A stretch of 64,000 nucleotides of DNA from Roseobacter sp. MED193 (GCF_000152965.1 NZ_CH902583.1:569676-633675), one strand, 5' to 3'; positions 9,138 to 17,934 are shown, counted from the stretch's first letter. Notes: generated by a model not told the origin, from the sequence alone. Translations and numbers: made by a program.

Positions 9138-10961
9138 ATGCCGATTACTGAGACCGATCTGATCCGTTTTCTGACCTCTGTTCATCCCTATGACAGTCTG
9201 GAGCTCGCCACGCTGCACGACTTGGCGCCAAAATTTCAAGTTCTGTCTGTCAAATCCGGAGACAGCATCTATGAGCTTGGCACCGATCTCGCCGGGCTGT
9301 ACCTGGTCCACCACGGAGAGGTAGAGGTCTTTGACGACAACGGCATGGCGATCTCGATCCTGGGGCCACGGAACTCCTTTGGCGAACGCGGGCTGACACG
9401 CGGAGGCCGCGCAGCAACATCGGCGCGGGCCAGCATGGCTACCGTGCTCTTGCTCCTGCCCCGACTGGATTTTGACGCCCTGATGCAGGCGGAGCCTGCG
9501 GTCAAACGGTTCTTTGATCGCCGTCGCCCGGAAACACCCATTCAAAATGGTCTGACCACAACCCGCGCTGAAAGCTTCATGGCAGCGCCGCCCGTGACCT
9601 GTTCTCCGGGCCTCACCTGCCAGGGGGCGGCGCAACTGATGCGCCAACATCATATCTCATGTGTCTGTATCAGCGATGGCGACGAGCTACTTGGAATTCT
9701 GACCACGCGTGATCTAACGGAAAAACTGCTGGCCGAGGGTCTGCCCATTTCGACCCCGGTGTCGCAGGTCATGACCAAAGATCCGCGCAGCCTGCCGCCT
9801 TCGGCCATTGGGTCTGACGTGTTGCACGCGATGATGGAACATCATATCGGCCATATTCCAGTGGTACAGAACCAGCAATTGGTCGGGATTATCACCCAGA
9901 CCGACCTGACCCGATTTCAGGCAGTCAGCTCTGCCGAGTTGGTCTCCAGCATCGCTCGCGCCATGAGCGCCGAGGATATGGCCAGGGTCACCGCTGAAAT
10001 ACCGCGGCTTTTGGTGCAACTGGTCGCAGGCGGCAACCGGCATGAGGTGGTAACCCGTTTGATCACCGATATCGCCGATACCGTAACCAGACGGCTGCTC
10101 ACCCTGGCCGAACGCAGGCTTGGCCCTGCCCCGGTGCCCTATCTCTGGCTCGCTTGTGGCAGCCAGGGACGTCAGGAGCAGACCGGGGTCTCGGACCAGG
10201 ACAACTGCCTGATCCTGTCAGACGCGGCAACAAACGCGCATGACGGCTATTTTTCCGCCCTAGCGGAATTTGTCTGTGACGGGCTGAACACCTGCGGCTA
10301 CGTCTATTGCCCGGGCGACATGATGGCGACCAATCCACGCTGGCGCCAGCCCCTGCGCATCTGGCGCGATTACTTTGGCGGCTGGATCACCAAACCGGGC
10401 CCCGAAGCGCAAATGCTGGCCTCGGTCATGTTCGATCTGCGCCCCATCGGCGGCGATGTGAGCCTGTTTGAAGGGCTGCAAGCGCAAGTATTAGCCGCGG
10501 CCAGCGCCAATTCGATCTTTGTGGCCCATTTGACTTCAAACGCATTGAAACACACGCCGCCGCTGGGGCTTTTGCGCAGCTTTGCCACCATCCGCTCTGG
10601 CGAGCACCGCAACACCCTGGACATGAAACACAATGGCGTGGTGCCTGTGACCGATCTGGGGCGTATCTATGCGCTGCAGGGCAAAATCTCTGCCGTGAAC
10701 ACCCGTGCCCGCCTGGAAGCTGGCGCCGCCTTGGGGGTGATCAGCAGCAGCGGCGCCCGCGACCTGCTGGATGCCTATGACCTGATTGCTCAGACCCGGC
10801 TAGAACATCAGGCGGATCTGGTGCGCAAGGGACAGGCACCGGACAACTATTTGGCCCCGTCCGATTTGTCCGACTTTGAGCGAAGTCATCTGCGCGATGC
10901 TTTTGTCGTGGTAAAAACAATGCAATCGGCGCTGGGGCACGGTAAGGGCATGTTGGGATAA
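9138..10961 (+). CDS. cyclic-nucleotide-binding/CBS/DUF294 nucleotidyltransferase-like protein
   Basis: 607-residue cytoplasmic protein. Domains: cNMP-binding fold (about 20-120, with SFGERGLTRGGRAATSARA), two CBS motifs (about 150-265), then a DUF294 nucleotidyltransferase domain whose active-site signature GSQGRQEQ is at 341-348 with D353 and D355 completing the GSxGRxE...DxD pattern, and the DUF294 C-terminal domain. This is the GlnD-like architecture found beside SSS/DUF4212 symporters, where a regulatory role is suspected; the reaction is not established. The start at 9138 follows GAAAGG; the frame is open upstream to 8970 but that part overlaps the symporter and terminator. Confidence 0.9.
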   Translation: MPITETDLIRFLTSVHPYDSLELATLHDLAPKFQVLSVKSGDSIYELGTDLAGLYLVHHGEVEVFDDNGMAISILGPRNSFGERGLTRGGRAATSARASMATVLLLLPRLDFDALMQAEPAVKRFFDRRRPETPIQNGLTTTRAESFMAAPPVTCSPGLTCQGAAQLMRQHHISCVCISDGDELLGILTTRDLTEKLLAEGLPISTPVSQVMTKDPRSLPPSAIGSDVLHAMMEHHIGHIPVVQNQQLVGIITQTDLTRFQAVSSAELVSSIARAMSAEDMARVTAEIPRLLVQLVAGGNRHEVVTRLITDIADTVTRRLLTLAERRLGPAPVPYLWLACGSQGRQEQTGVSDQDNCLILSDAATNAHDGYFSALAEFVCDGLNTCGYVYCPGDMMATNPRWRQPLRIWRDYFGGWITKPGPEAQMLASVMFDLRPIGGDVSLFEGLQAQVLAAASANSIFVAHLTSNALKHTPPLGLLRSFATIRSGEHRNTLDMKHNGVVPVTDLGRIYALQGKISAVNTRARLEAGAALGVISSSGARDLLDAYDLIAQTRLEHQADLVRKGQAPDNYLAPSDLSDFERSHLRDAFVVVKTMQSALGHGKGMLG

Positions 10962-10982
10962 CGCATCGCTTGGGGCTATTGT

Positions 10983-11016
10983 CGAAGCCTCCGGCGGGAA
11001 TATTTTTGGAAAGATG
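10983..11016 (-). repeat. half copy of a roseobacter intergenic repeat
   Basis: The stretch contains CCTCCGGCGGGAATATTTTTGG. Its AATATT core with flanking GGG is the reverse complement of the left half of the elements at 15789, 19474 and 50755. From memory, closely similar text recurs between genes in many roseobacter genomes. Confidence 0.45.
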
Positions 11017-11060
11017 ATAAGCCCAGGGTGACACAACACCCGGGCAGTCTTGGGGGAAAG

Positions 11061-11579
11061 ATGTTTCTGGAACTGATCGCTGTGATTTTTGCCGGTTTTG
11101 CTGTTGCCGGGGTGGTGATGCTGCTCAACAGTGCCATTGGTTCCCGCCTGCCGCGCTGGCTGGCGCCTGTGGCGGCAGGCCTGGCGATGATCGGCGTCAC
11201 AATTGCCTCAGAGTACAGCTGGTACAGCCGCACTGAGGCCAATCTGCCCGAAGGGCTGGTGGTGGCCGAGGTGGTGGAGAGCCGCAAGCTTTATCGCCCC
11301 TGGACCTTTCTGGTGCCTCTGAACGAACGCTTTGTTGCGGTGGATATGGCCACCCTGCGCAATCATCCCGAACAACCCGACCGCCATCTGGCGGAGGTCT
11401 TCTTTTTTGGCCGCTGGGCCCCCATCAGCCAGCTAAGCGTCCTGGCGGATTGCGGCGATTGGCGTCGTGCGGTGGTCGAGGCAGAGACCGAATTTTCCCA
11501 GGACGGCGAGATTGCCGGAGCGAACTGGGTCTCTCCGCCGCGCGACGATACGCTGTTGACAACCATCTGTGGAGGCTGA
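11061..11579 (+). CDS. hypothetical membrane protein between DUF294 and exonuclease genes
   Basis: 172 residues with two N-terminal hydrophobic segments (about 2-24 and 32-52) and a soluble remainder holding several Trp/Phe residues, including LYRPWTFLVPLNERFVAVD and EVFFFGRWAP. GGGGGAAAG precedes the ATG at 11061; an earlier in-frame ATG at 11028 does not have one. I do not recognise a characterised family. It sits three bases before the exonuclease gene and probably shares its transcript and function. The topology suggests a periplasmic or cytoplasmic tail domain anchored by a hairpin. Confidence 0.75.
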   Translation: MFLELIAVIFAGFAVAGVVMLLNSAIGSRLPRWLAPVAAGLAMIGVTIASEYSWYSRTEANLPEGLVVAEVVESRKLYRPWTFLVPLNERFVAVDMATLRNHPEQPDRHLAEVFFFGRWAPISQLSVLADCGDWRRAVVEAETEFSQDGEIAGANWVSPPRDDTLLTTICGG

Positions 11580-11582
11580 CCC

Positions 11583-13037
11583 ATGTTGACCCATCTGAGC
11601 CTTCGTCTGCGGATCTTTTTGTTTTTTTGCCTGCTGGCCCTAGGCGCGATCGCGGTGAGCCTGGGAAGTCTGTGGCTGAGCTATCACCGCGCCGCGACAC
11701 CTGCCTTGATGGATCCCTTTGTTTTTGCGGGCCTGCTGGGAACCTTTGCAATTCTGGGGCTCTGCGCCGGGATCTGGCTGTTGTTCGACGAAAATGTTGC
11801 CAAGCCCATTGAGGCCCTGGCAGTAGAGATGCGGCTGCGCGCCCATGGAGGCGTATCACGCGGGATTGACGCGAAAACCGCCCGCTATCTAGGGGACCTG
11901 GCTCCTGCGGCAGCCGGGTTAGCCGGGCAGCTTGGCGACACCACACTGCTCACTGCGCGCAGTATTGCCGAGGAAACAGCCCGGCTGGAAGAAGACAAAC
12001 GCCAGCTGACCACCCTGCTGAGCGAGCTCCCTGTGGCGACAGTCATGCTGGGGGCGGATCACCGTATCGTTTTGTATGACGCTCAGGCCGCCGGGGTTCT
12101 GGCGCAGATCGCCCACCCACGCCTCAATGCCTGCCTGTTTGACTATCTGGATCAGATCGCACTGGAGGCCGCCTATGATCACATGGTCAAAACTGGCAAA
12201 GACGTGCAGGCCCAGGTTGCTGGCAGGGATGAAACCCAGAGTTATACCGTCACTCTTAAACCCCTGGGTCCAGGCGAGGGATATGTGCTGATCTTTGATG
12301 CGGCCCTTGCCAAAATTGCACCAGAGGCGGCGCGGCCCCTGGTCTATGATTTTGACCTCCTGAATCGCGCGCCCCAGGACATTGGCGATCAACCGTTGAA
12401 CCAGCTGTGTTTTGCGGTGTTTGACACCGAAACCACAGGACTATTGCCGCACAAGGATGACATCGTACAAATCGGTGCTGTCAGGGTTTTGAATGGTCGA
12501 CTGATAGAGGGCGAAGAATTGAACACGCTGGTCGATCCAGGGCGCCCTATCCCTGAGGCCTCGACCCGCGTTCATGGGGTGAGCACCGCCATGGTGCAGG
12601 GGGCACCAGATATCGCAGAGGCTGCGGCAGAGTTTCACCTTTTTGCCACGGATGCGGTGATTGTCGCCCATAACGCCCCCTTTGACATGGCCTTTCTGCG
12701 TCGCCACGCCAAGGCAAGCGGGCTGGCCTGGGATCATCCGATCCTGGACACGGTATTGCTCAGCGCGGTTCTGTTTGGGGCCTCAGTACCCCATACATTG
12801 GATGCGCTCTGTGAACGGCTGGACATCACCATTCCCCCTGCGCTGCGCCACACCGCCCTGGGAGACGCCCAGGCAACAGCCTGCGCCCTGGTGCAAATGA
12901 TCCCCATGTTGCAGGCCCGCGGCTTTAACAGCCTCTTGCAGGTCATTGAGCAGACTCAGCGCCATGGGCGGCTCTTGGAAGACCTCAATCCAGTGGACAA
13001 TCATGGCAGCACATGGCAGGCAGGCAAAAAGACCTGA
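11583..13037 (+). CDS. membrane-anchored PAS-like/DEDDh 3'-5' exonuclease fusion
   Basis: 484 residues. Two membrane segments (about 10-34 and 46-68) enclose a very short periplasmic loop. A HAMP-like/coiled segment follows (69-140), then a PAS-like domain (about 141-242, LPVATVMLGADHRIVLYDAQAAGVL) and an RNase T/DnaQ-type exonuclease. The DEDDh residues are visible: D281 and E283 in FDTETTG, D368 in HNAPFD, H423 and D428 in HTALGDAQA. The N-terminal half resembles a histidine kinase input module with the kinase replaced by a nuclease. It is annotated generically as a DNA polymerase III epsilon-like protein but is not the replicative subunit. Co-transcribed with the preceding membrane protein (GGAGG overlaps that gene's end). 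Confidence 0.88.
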   Translation: MLTHLSLRLRIFLFFCLLALGAIAVSLGSLWLSYHRAATPALMDPFVFAGLLGTFAILGLCAGIWLLFDENVAKPIEALAVEMRLRAHGGVSRGIDAKTARYLGDLAPAAAGLAGQLGDTTLLTARSIAEETARLEEDKRQLTTLLSELPVATVMLGADHRIVLYDAQAAGVLAQIAHPRLNACLFDYLDQIALEAAYDHMVKTGKDVQAQVAGRDETQSYTVTLKPLGPGEGYVLIFDAALAKIAPEAARPLVYDFDLLNRAPQDIGDQPLNQLCFAVFDTETTGLLPHKDDIVQIGAVRVLNGRLIEGEELNTLVDPGRPIPEASTRVHGVSTAMVQGAPDIAEAAAEFHLFATDAVIVAHNAPFDMAFLRRHAKASGLAWDHPILDTVLLSAVLFGASVPHTLDALCERLDITIPPALRHTALGDAQATACALVQMIPMLQARGFNSLLQVIEQTQRHGRLLEDLNPVDNHGSTWQAGKKT

Positions 13038-13049
13038 AGCGAGGCCGCA

Positions 13050-13550
13050 ATGCCAGAAACCAGTTTTATTCCCGGCGCTGATACGGCTCGGGCCTATCGG
13101 GATGCCCTGGGGTGTTTTGCCACTGGCGTTACAGTTGTAACGACCCTGACAGAGAGCGGCCCGCTGGCGATTACAGTCAATAGCTTCACATCTGTCTCGC
13201 TTGAGCCGCCTTTGTTGCTCTGGTGTCCTGCAGGCAATTCTCTGCGCCACGATGCCTTTGTCGCGGCTGAGCGTTTTGCCATTCATGTGCTTGCTGAAGA
13301 CCAGCTTGAGCAAGCTGAGCATTTCGCCCGTAATGGTGAAGGTTTCACCCAGGAAAACTGGCGCAAGAGCCGGGCTGGCACCCCTGCCCTGTCCGGCAGC
13401 ATCGCGCGGTTTGAATGCCAGAAATTTGCAGCCCACCCCGCCGGAGATCACACAATCATTCTAGGTCAAGTGACCCAAGTGACCACCCGACCTGGCAAAG
13501 GACTGATCTTTAAACGCGGACAATACGGCGGCTTCCTAGAACAAATCTAG
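13050..13550 (+). CDS. flavin reductase family protein (FMN-binding split barrel)
   Basis: 166 residues of the flavin-reductase-like family: YRDALGCFATGVTVVTTL at the N-terminus, VNSFTSVSLEPPLLLWCPA in the flavin-binding barrel, and the AxHPAGDHTIILGQV signature near the end. It would use NAD(P)H to reduce FMN or FAD for a monooxygenase. It lies 12 bases after the exonuclease gene and before a strong terminator, so it is probably the last gene of that transcript. No oxygenase partner is nearby. Confidence 0.88.
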   Translation: MPETSFIPGADTARAYRDALGCFATGVTVVTTLTESGPLAITVNSFTSVSLEPPLLLWCPAGNSLRHDAFVAAERFAIHVLAEDQLEQAEHFARNGEGFTQENWRKSRAGTPALSGSIARFECQKFAAHPAGDHTIILGQVTQVTTRPGKGLIFKRGQYGGFLEQI

Positions 13551-13580
13551 GCCTACCCGGTTTTGATCGAGACGCGAGAC

Positions 13581-13630
13581 ATCAACAAAAAACCCGCCAA
13601 ACCAAACGGTTTGGCGGGTTTTTTGTTGAT
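13581..13630. terminator. bidirectional terminator with a 23-bp perfect stem
   Basis: A 23-base arm, a 4-base AAAC loop and an exact complementary arm, with A6 on the left and T6 on the right. It separates the convergent flavin reductase (+) and pyrimidine-type substrate-binding protein (-) genes and should stop transcription from both sides. Confidence 0.92.
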
Positions 13631-13671
13631 GTTAAATCTCAGGGCCATTCACAGCCCAAAGCACCAAAGCG

Positions 13672-14658
13672 TTACTTCAAAGCCGCATCAGTGATGACAT
13701 GGGTCCAGGCGCCTTCAGGCATTTTGGTGATAACCGGTGAAGAGCCACCTTCGAGCAGGGTCTGAACCGTGCGCTCGTAGTCCGCAGGGTCAAGTGCCCC
13801 GTTGCTGCCTGCCGTCAGCTTGGCAACTTCGCGCATCATGCGCTGCTGGTGCACTTCGGTCTGCGCGCCAGACGCATCGTTTTCCAAAATGATTTCCGCT
13901 GCTTCATCAGGATTGGCTTCGGCATATTTCCAGCCCTGCATAGAGGCGCGCACAAAACGTTCCATCTTGGAGACAAAGGCTGGATCGTCCAGGTTTTCTT
14001 CCAGAACATAAAGACCATCTTCCAGCGTGGCCACGCCCTGGTCCTCGTATTTGAAGGTGATCAGCTCATCTGCGGACACACCAGAATCGATCACCTGCCA
14101 ATATTCATTGTAGGTCATGGTTGAAATACAATCAGCCTGGCGCTGCAACAGCGGATCCACGTTAAAGCCCTGCTTTAGAACCTCGACACCCATCTCGCCC
14201 TTGGCTTCAGTCGAGATCCCCAGTTTGCTCATCCAGCTCATGAAGGGGAACTCATTGCCAAAGAACCAAACACCCAGCGTACGGTTGGACAGGTCAGAAG
14301 GCTCGGCAATACCAGTGTCATTCCAGCAGGTCAGCTGCATGCCGGAGCTTTTGTAAGGCTGGGCGATATTGACCAAGGGCAGGCCCTTCTCGCGCGCCGC
14401 CAGGGCCGCAGGCATCCATTCAACCGTGACATCAGCGCCACCGCCTGCAATCACCTGGGTTGGGGCAATGTCCGGTCCCCCCGGCAAGATGGTGACATTC
14501 AGATCCTCAGCTTCGTAAAAGCCTTTGTCCAGTGCCACATAGTAGCCTGCGAACTGTGCCTGTGTCACCCATTTCAGCTGCAGTTTCACGTCATCCGCAG
14601 CCTGGGCCGCGCCGACAGAAGCAAGCGCCAGACCGGCGGCTGTCAAAATGTGTTTCAT
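13672..14658 (-). CDS. ABC transporter substrate-binding protein, NMT1/THI5-like
   Basis: 328-residue periplasmic protein with a Sec signal peptide (MKHILTAAGLALASVGAAQA). The mature part begins VKLQLKWVTQAQFAGYYVALDKGFYEAEDLNVTILPGG, typical of NMT1/THI5-like binding proteins for pyrimidines, thiamine precursors, taurine and nitrate. Gene context (dihydropyrimidinase, ureidopropionase-type enzyme, PreTA, RutR) points to a pyrimidine or hydantoin ligand. It is separated from its permease genes by about 220 bases and appears to have its own promoter with a RutR-like site. Confidence 0.88.
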   Translation of the reverse strand: MKHILTAAGLALASVGAAQAADDVKLQLKWVTQAQFAGYYVALDKGFYEAEDLNVTILPGGPDIAPTQVIAGGGADVTVEWMPAALAAREKGLPLVNIAQPYKSSGMQLTCWNDTGIAEPSDLSNRTLGVWFFGNEFPFMSWMSKLGISTEAKGEMGVEVLKQGFNVDPLLQRQADCISTMTYNEYWQVIDSGVSADELITFKYEDQGVATLEDGLYVLEENLDDPAFVSKMERFVRASMQGWKYAEANPDEAAEIILENDASGAQTEVHQQRMMREVAKLTAGSNGALDPADYERTVQTLLEGGSSPVITKMPEGAWTHVITDAALK

Positions 14659-14700
14659 GAGATCGTTCTCCCGTTGGTTATGATGAAAGCTAGCGCGAAT

Positions 14701-14716
14701 TTGACCCTTCGATCAA
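14701..14716. promoter_or_regulatory. candidate RutR operator upstream of the binding-protein gene
   Basis: TTGACCCTTCGATCAA matches 11 of 14 defined positions of the E. coli RutR consensus TTGACCA-NN-TGGTCAA and lies 43 bases before the start codon. Weaker than the site at 20881. Confidence 0.5.
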
Positions 14717-14879
14717 ATATTATTCTTAAGTTTTTGTTAGGCTTTCTGCCCCGTCGCGTAGCAATTGGGCGCTATTTTCCGGTCGGTGACTGATTTTTCA
14801 CCACTCATCTAGACCTAAAACCAGAGCGCCCTCTGGTCTTCCCCACCGCGCAGTTGATCCCCCGCGATGGGATGTTCAT

Positions 14880-15725
14880 TTACCCGCGTTGCGAGGGATG
14901 CCAGAAGGTCAGGCTTTTCTCAATCAAGGCAATTGCCCCGTAGAAAAACGAACCCGCCAGGGCCGCCATCACGATCTCGGCCCAGACCATGTCCAGCGCC
15001 AGCTGCCCCACGCTGGTTGAGATCCGAAAGCCCATGCCCACGGTGGGGGAGCCAAAGAACTCAGCCACAATAGCCCCCACCAACGCCAGGGTGGTGGAAA
15101 TCTTCAAGCCGTTAAAGATAAAGGGCAAAGCCGCAGGCAGACGCAGTTTGAAAAAGCTCTGCCAATAGCTGGCCGCATAGGTCTGCATCAGATCTCTCTG
15201 CATCGCAGAGGTCTCGCGCAGGCCTGCCACGGTATTGACCAGCATGGGAAAGAACACCATGACCACCACAACAGCTGCCTTGGACTGCCAGTCAAAACCA
15301 AACCACATCACCAGGATAGGCGCGGTTCCCACAATTGGCAGTGCCGCGACAAAGTTGCCGACGGGCAGCAAGCCACGGCGTAGGAAATCACTGCGATCCA
15401 CCGCCACAGCCATCAGCAAGGCAGCCCCACAGCCCATCACATAGCCAGACAAGGCCCCTTTCAAAAAGGTCTGCGACAGATCCTTCCACAGGATTGGCAA
15501 GGAAGAGGCAAACCGCTCCACAATCAGGCTCGGCGCTGGCAGAATCACCATCGAGACCTGAAGCCCCCGCACCAGCAATTCCCAGACCACCAACACCGTA
15601 ATCCCAAAGATCACCGGAACCAAAAGCTTCACAGCGCCCCTATCCGAATTGCTCCCATTGGCCAAGCGGCTGTTCAACCACCACCCGAAACTCCAAACCA
15701 GAGCGGCAAGTAATACCATCATCAT
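14880..15725 (-). CDS. ABC transporter permease (pyrimidine/hydantoin-type system)
   Basis: 281-residue inner-membrane protein of the SsuC/TauC/ThiX-like permease family with about six segments. The EAA-type cytoplasmic loop, which contacts the ATPase, is visible in YAASYWQSFFKLRLPAALPFIFNGLKI. The ATG at 15725 has AAGGAG eight bases upstream; the frame is open to 15755 but without a ribosome-binding site. Second of two paralogous permeases, which together form the channel. Last gene of the operon running down from 20779. Confidence 0.9.
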   Translation of the reverse strand: MMMVLLAALVWSFGWWLNSRLANGSNSDRGAVKLLVPVIFGITVLVVWELLVRGLQVSMVILPAPSLIVERFASSLPILWKDLSQTFLKGALSGYVMGCGAALLMAVAVDRSDFLRRGLLPVGNFVAALPIVGTAPILVMWFGFDWQSKAAVVVVMVFFPMLVNTVAGLRETSAMQRDLMQTYAASYWQSFFKLRLPAALPFIFNGLKISTTLALVGAIVAEFFGSPTVGMGFRISTSVGQLALDMVWAEIVMAALAGSFFYGAIALIEKSLTFWHPSQRG

Positions 15726-15788
15726 CTGGTGTCTCCTTCGCCCCGTAGCGCCCACACAAACACGGGCCCTTCAGGCTTCATTTGGCCA

Positions 15789-15833
15789 CGAATATCCCGG
15801 GGGAGCCGCGTTGCGGCGGGGGCAGCGCCCCCC
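15789..15833 (+). repeat. REP-like intercistronic GC-rich element, copy A
   Basis: CGAATATCCCGGGGGAG is followed by a small hairpin (CCGC/GCGG) and by GGGGGCAGCGCCCCCC, itself a hairpin. Same layout as copies at 19474 and 50755. It sits between the two permease genes and should fold in the mRNA. Confidence 0.65.
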
Positions 15834-15846
15834 TTGCTCAGTCCCA

Positions 15847-16764
15847 TCATGACGCCATCCCCATCCGTTTCAGCACCAGTTTTTCGATCATCCCCAGCAG
15901 CGCCACCAACAGGCCCGCCAAAATCGCAGCAGCAAACAGCGCCGACCAGATCTGAACGGTTTGGCCATAATAGCTCCCTGCCAGTAGACGCGCGCCCAGT
16001 CCGGACACCGCGCCAGTCGGCAATTCGCCAACAATCGCCCCCAGCAATGAGGCCGCGATACCAATCTTCAAAGAGGTGAACAGATAGGGCATCGACGATG
16101 GGAGCCGCAGCTTCCAAAAGCCCTGGTTTGTATTGGCACTATAGGTCTTTAGCAGATCCAACTGCATCGCATCCGGGCTGCGCAGCCCCTTCACCATGCC
16201 AACCACCACGGGGAAAAAGCTCAAGTAAGCCGAGATAATCGCCTTGGGCAGGATCCCCTGCACCCCAATCGAGTAGAGAACCACGATGATCATCGGTGCG
16301 AGGGCGATGATCGGAATGGTCTGGCTGACGATGGCCCAGGGCATCACCGACATATCCATGACTTTTGAGTGTACAATGCCAACCGCCAGCAAGATCCCCA
16401 ACCCTGTGCCGATGACAAAGCCCAAAAGGGTCGCGTTCAGCGTCACCTGTGCATGATAGACCAAGGAGCGTTTTGAGGTGACCTTCTTCATCACCGTGGT
16501 TTTCCACAGCTCGGTGATCACCTGATGCGGCGCTGGCAGGCGCGGGCGGTCCTGTTCCCAGGTCTGCGCAATGGCAAAGGTATTGCCAGCCACCAGCCCA
16601 AAAGTCCCCATGTCACGGCGCACTTTTGAGGTCGCAGGCATGACTTCAGCCCCGCCGCGTTCCGCAGCATCCAACACGCCTTTGATGTTCATGGGCACAC
16701 AAGCGGCATACCAGATAGCCACGATCGCCGCTAGAACGGTGAGAACTGCAAGGAAACTACGCAT
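15847..16764 (-). CDS. ABC transporter permease (first of two)
   Basis: 305-residue membrane protein of the same binding-protein-dependent family as its neighbour. One segment is at the N-terminus (residues 5-22), followed by a roughly 70-residue soluble insert and then five segments; the EAA loop is around TYSANTNQGFWKLRLPSSMPYLFTSLKIG. The ATG at 16764 follows AAGGAACG. It overlaps the last codons of the preceding small membrane gene, which implies coupled translation. Probably forms a heterodimer with the other permease. Confidence 0.9.
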   Translation of the reverse strand: MRSFLAVLTVLAAIVAIWYAACVPMNIKGVLDAAERGGAEVMPATSKVRRDMGTFGLVAGNTFAIAQTWEQDRPRLPAPHQVITELWKTTVMKKVTSKRSLVYHAQVTLNATLLGFVIGTGLGILLAVGIVHSKVMDMSVMPWAIVSQTIPIIALAPMIIVVLYSIGVQGILPKAIISAYLSFFPVVVGMVKGLRSPDAMQLDLLKTYSANTNQGFWKLRLPSSMPYLFTSLKIGIAASLLGAIVGELPTGAVSGLGARLLAGSYYGQTVQIWSALFAAAILAGLLVALLGMIEKLVLKRMGMAS

Positions 16765-17035
16765 TTTTTCGTTCCTTCGTGTTCTCTCGAATGAACATTC
16801 CCGCTCTAACAATCAACATCACCGAAACCAGGATTTGAAAAGCTCCAAACTTGGGAGAGCCACTATCTATGCTTTCCAAGCCAAGAACAATTTGGACCAC
16901 TCCAGCAAAGAACATTGCAGCAATGCCTCCCCAATTCCACACACGACCGAGCCAATCTGAAGCTTTCGGATCTAGCTGCCAACGGGCGGAAGCTTTCCCT
17001 AATTCAGGCCTTTGATCAGTATTACCTTCACTCAT
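16757..17035 (-). CDS. small two-TM membrane protein embedded in the ABC operon
   Basis: About 92 residues with two hydrophobic segments (roughly 36-54 and 66-82: VWNWGGIAAMFFAGVVQIVLG and FGAFQILVSVMLIVRAGMF). Its start overlaps the end of the ATPase gene (stop at 17028) and its stop overlaps the permease start (16764). Both junctions are of a translational-coupling type, so the gene is likely real. No family recognised. In-frame starts exist at 17044, 17038 and 17035. It may be an accessory subunit of the transporter; base composition is slightly less GC-rich than its neighbours. Confidence 0.65.
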   Translation of the reverse strand: MSEGNTDQRPELGKASARWQLDPKASDWLGRVWNWGGIAAMFFAGVVQIVLGLESIDSGSPKFGAFQILVSVMLIVRAGMFIRENTKERKNA

Positions 17036-17852
17036 CATCACCATGCCCTGCCCGCAGGCCCTCGCGGACGCGATGGGCGATGTCGATGAATTCCTGACTG
17101 TCACGAATATCCAGCGGGCGCTCGCGCGGTAGCGTGCTCTCGATCACATCGGTGATCCGGCCCGGGCGCGGTGACATCACCACGATCTTGGTCGACAGAT
17201 AGACCGCCTCCGGGATCGAATGGGTGACAAAGCCGATGGTCTTATTGGTCCGCGCCCAAAGCTTGAGCAGCTGCTCATTCAGGTGATCGCGCACGATTTC
17301 ATCCAGGGCCCCAAAGGGCTCATCCATCAACAGAATATCCGCATCAAAGGCCAAGGCGCGGGCAATACTGGCCCGCTGCTGCATGCCGCCTGAGAGCTGC
17401 CAGGGATACTTGCCGCCAAAGCCCGCCAGTTCCACCAGTTCCAGCACCTGCTCGACGCGTTTGTCCTGCTCGGCCTTGGAATACCCCATGATTTCAAGAG
17501 GTAGCTTGATGTTCTTGGCAATGGTGCGCCAGGGGTACAGCCCTGCCGCCTGAAACACATAGCCATAGGCGCGCTGCTTGCGGGCCTCATCCGGGCTCAT
17601 GCCATTCACCGTGATCGTGCCACCTGTGGGGTGTTCCAGCGCCGCCATCACCCGCAAAAATGTGGTCTTGCCACAGCCAGAGGGGCCGATGAAGGAAACA
17701 AAGTCCCCCTTGTTGATGGTAAGGTTCACATCCTTCAGCGCCTGCACGGGGCCGTCATTTGTCGGAAAAACCAGATCCAGGTTCTTTGCTTCGACGACGG
17801 CCTCGGGGGCACCGGATTGGGCCTGGGCCTGGGTAGTCGTTTGAGTATTCAT
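17028..17852 (-). CDS. ABC transporter ATP-binding protein
   Basis: 274-residue ATPase of the SsuB/TauB/ThiZ type. Walker A GPSGCGKTT, Q-loop in GYVFQAAGLYPW, signature LSGGMQQR, Walker B ILLMDEP and the switch histidine in GFVTHSIPEAVYL are all intact. Energises the two-permease system encoded next. The first 18 residues are Gln/Thr/Ala-rich and outside the nucleotide-binding fold. Confidence 0.93.
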   Translation of the reverse strand: MNTQTTTQAQAQSGAPEAVVEAKNLDLVFPTNDGPVQALKDVNLTINKGDFVSFIGPSGCGKTTFLRVMAALEHPTGGTITVNGMSPDEARKQRAYGYVFQAAGLYPWRTIAKNIKLPLEIMGYSKAEQDKRVEQVLELVELAGFGGKYPWQLSGGMQQRASIARALAFDADILLMDEPFGALDEIVRDHLNEQLLKLWARTNKTIGFVTHSIPEAVYLSTKIVVMSPRPGRITDVIESTLPRERPLDIRDSQEFIDIAHRVREGLRAGHGDDE

Positions 17853-17934
17853 CTCTTTGCCTTGTTCAGACTATGAGCGGGCCGCGCGCGCGGTTTCCCC
17901 GGCGCCGCCCTGCTCCTAAATTCAGTGCCCGTCT

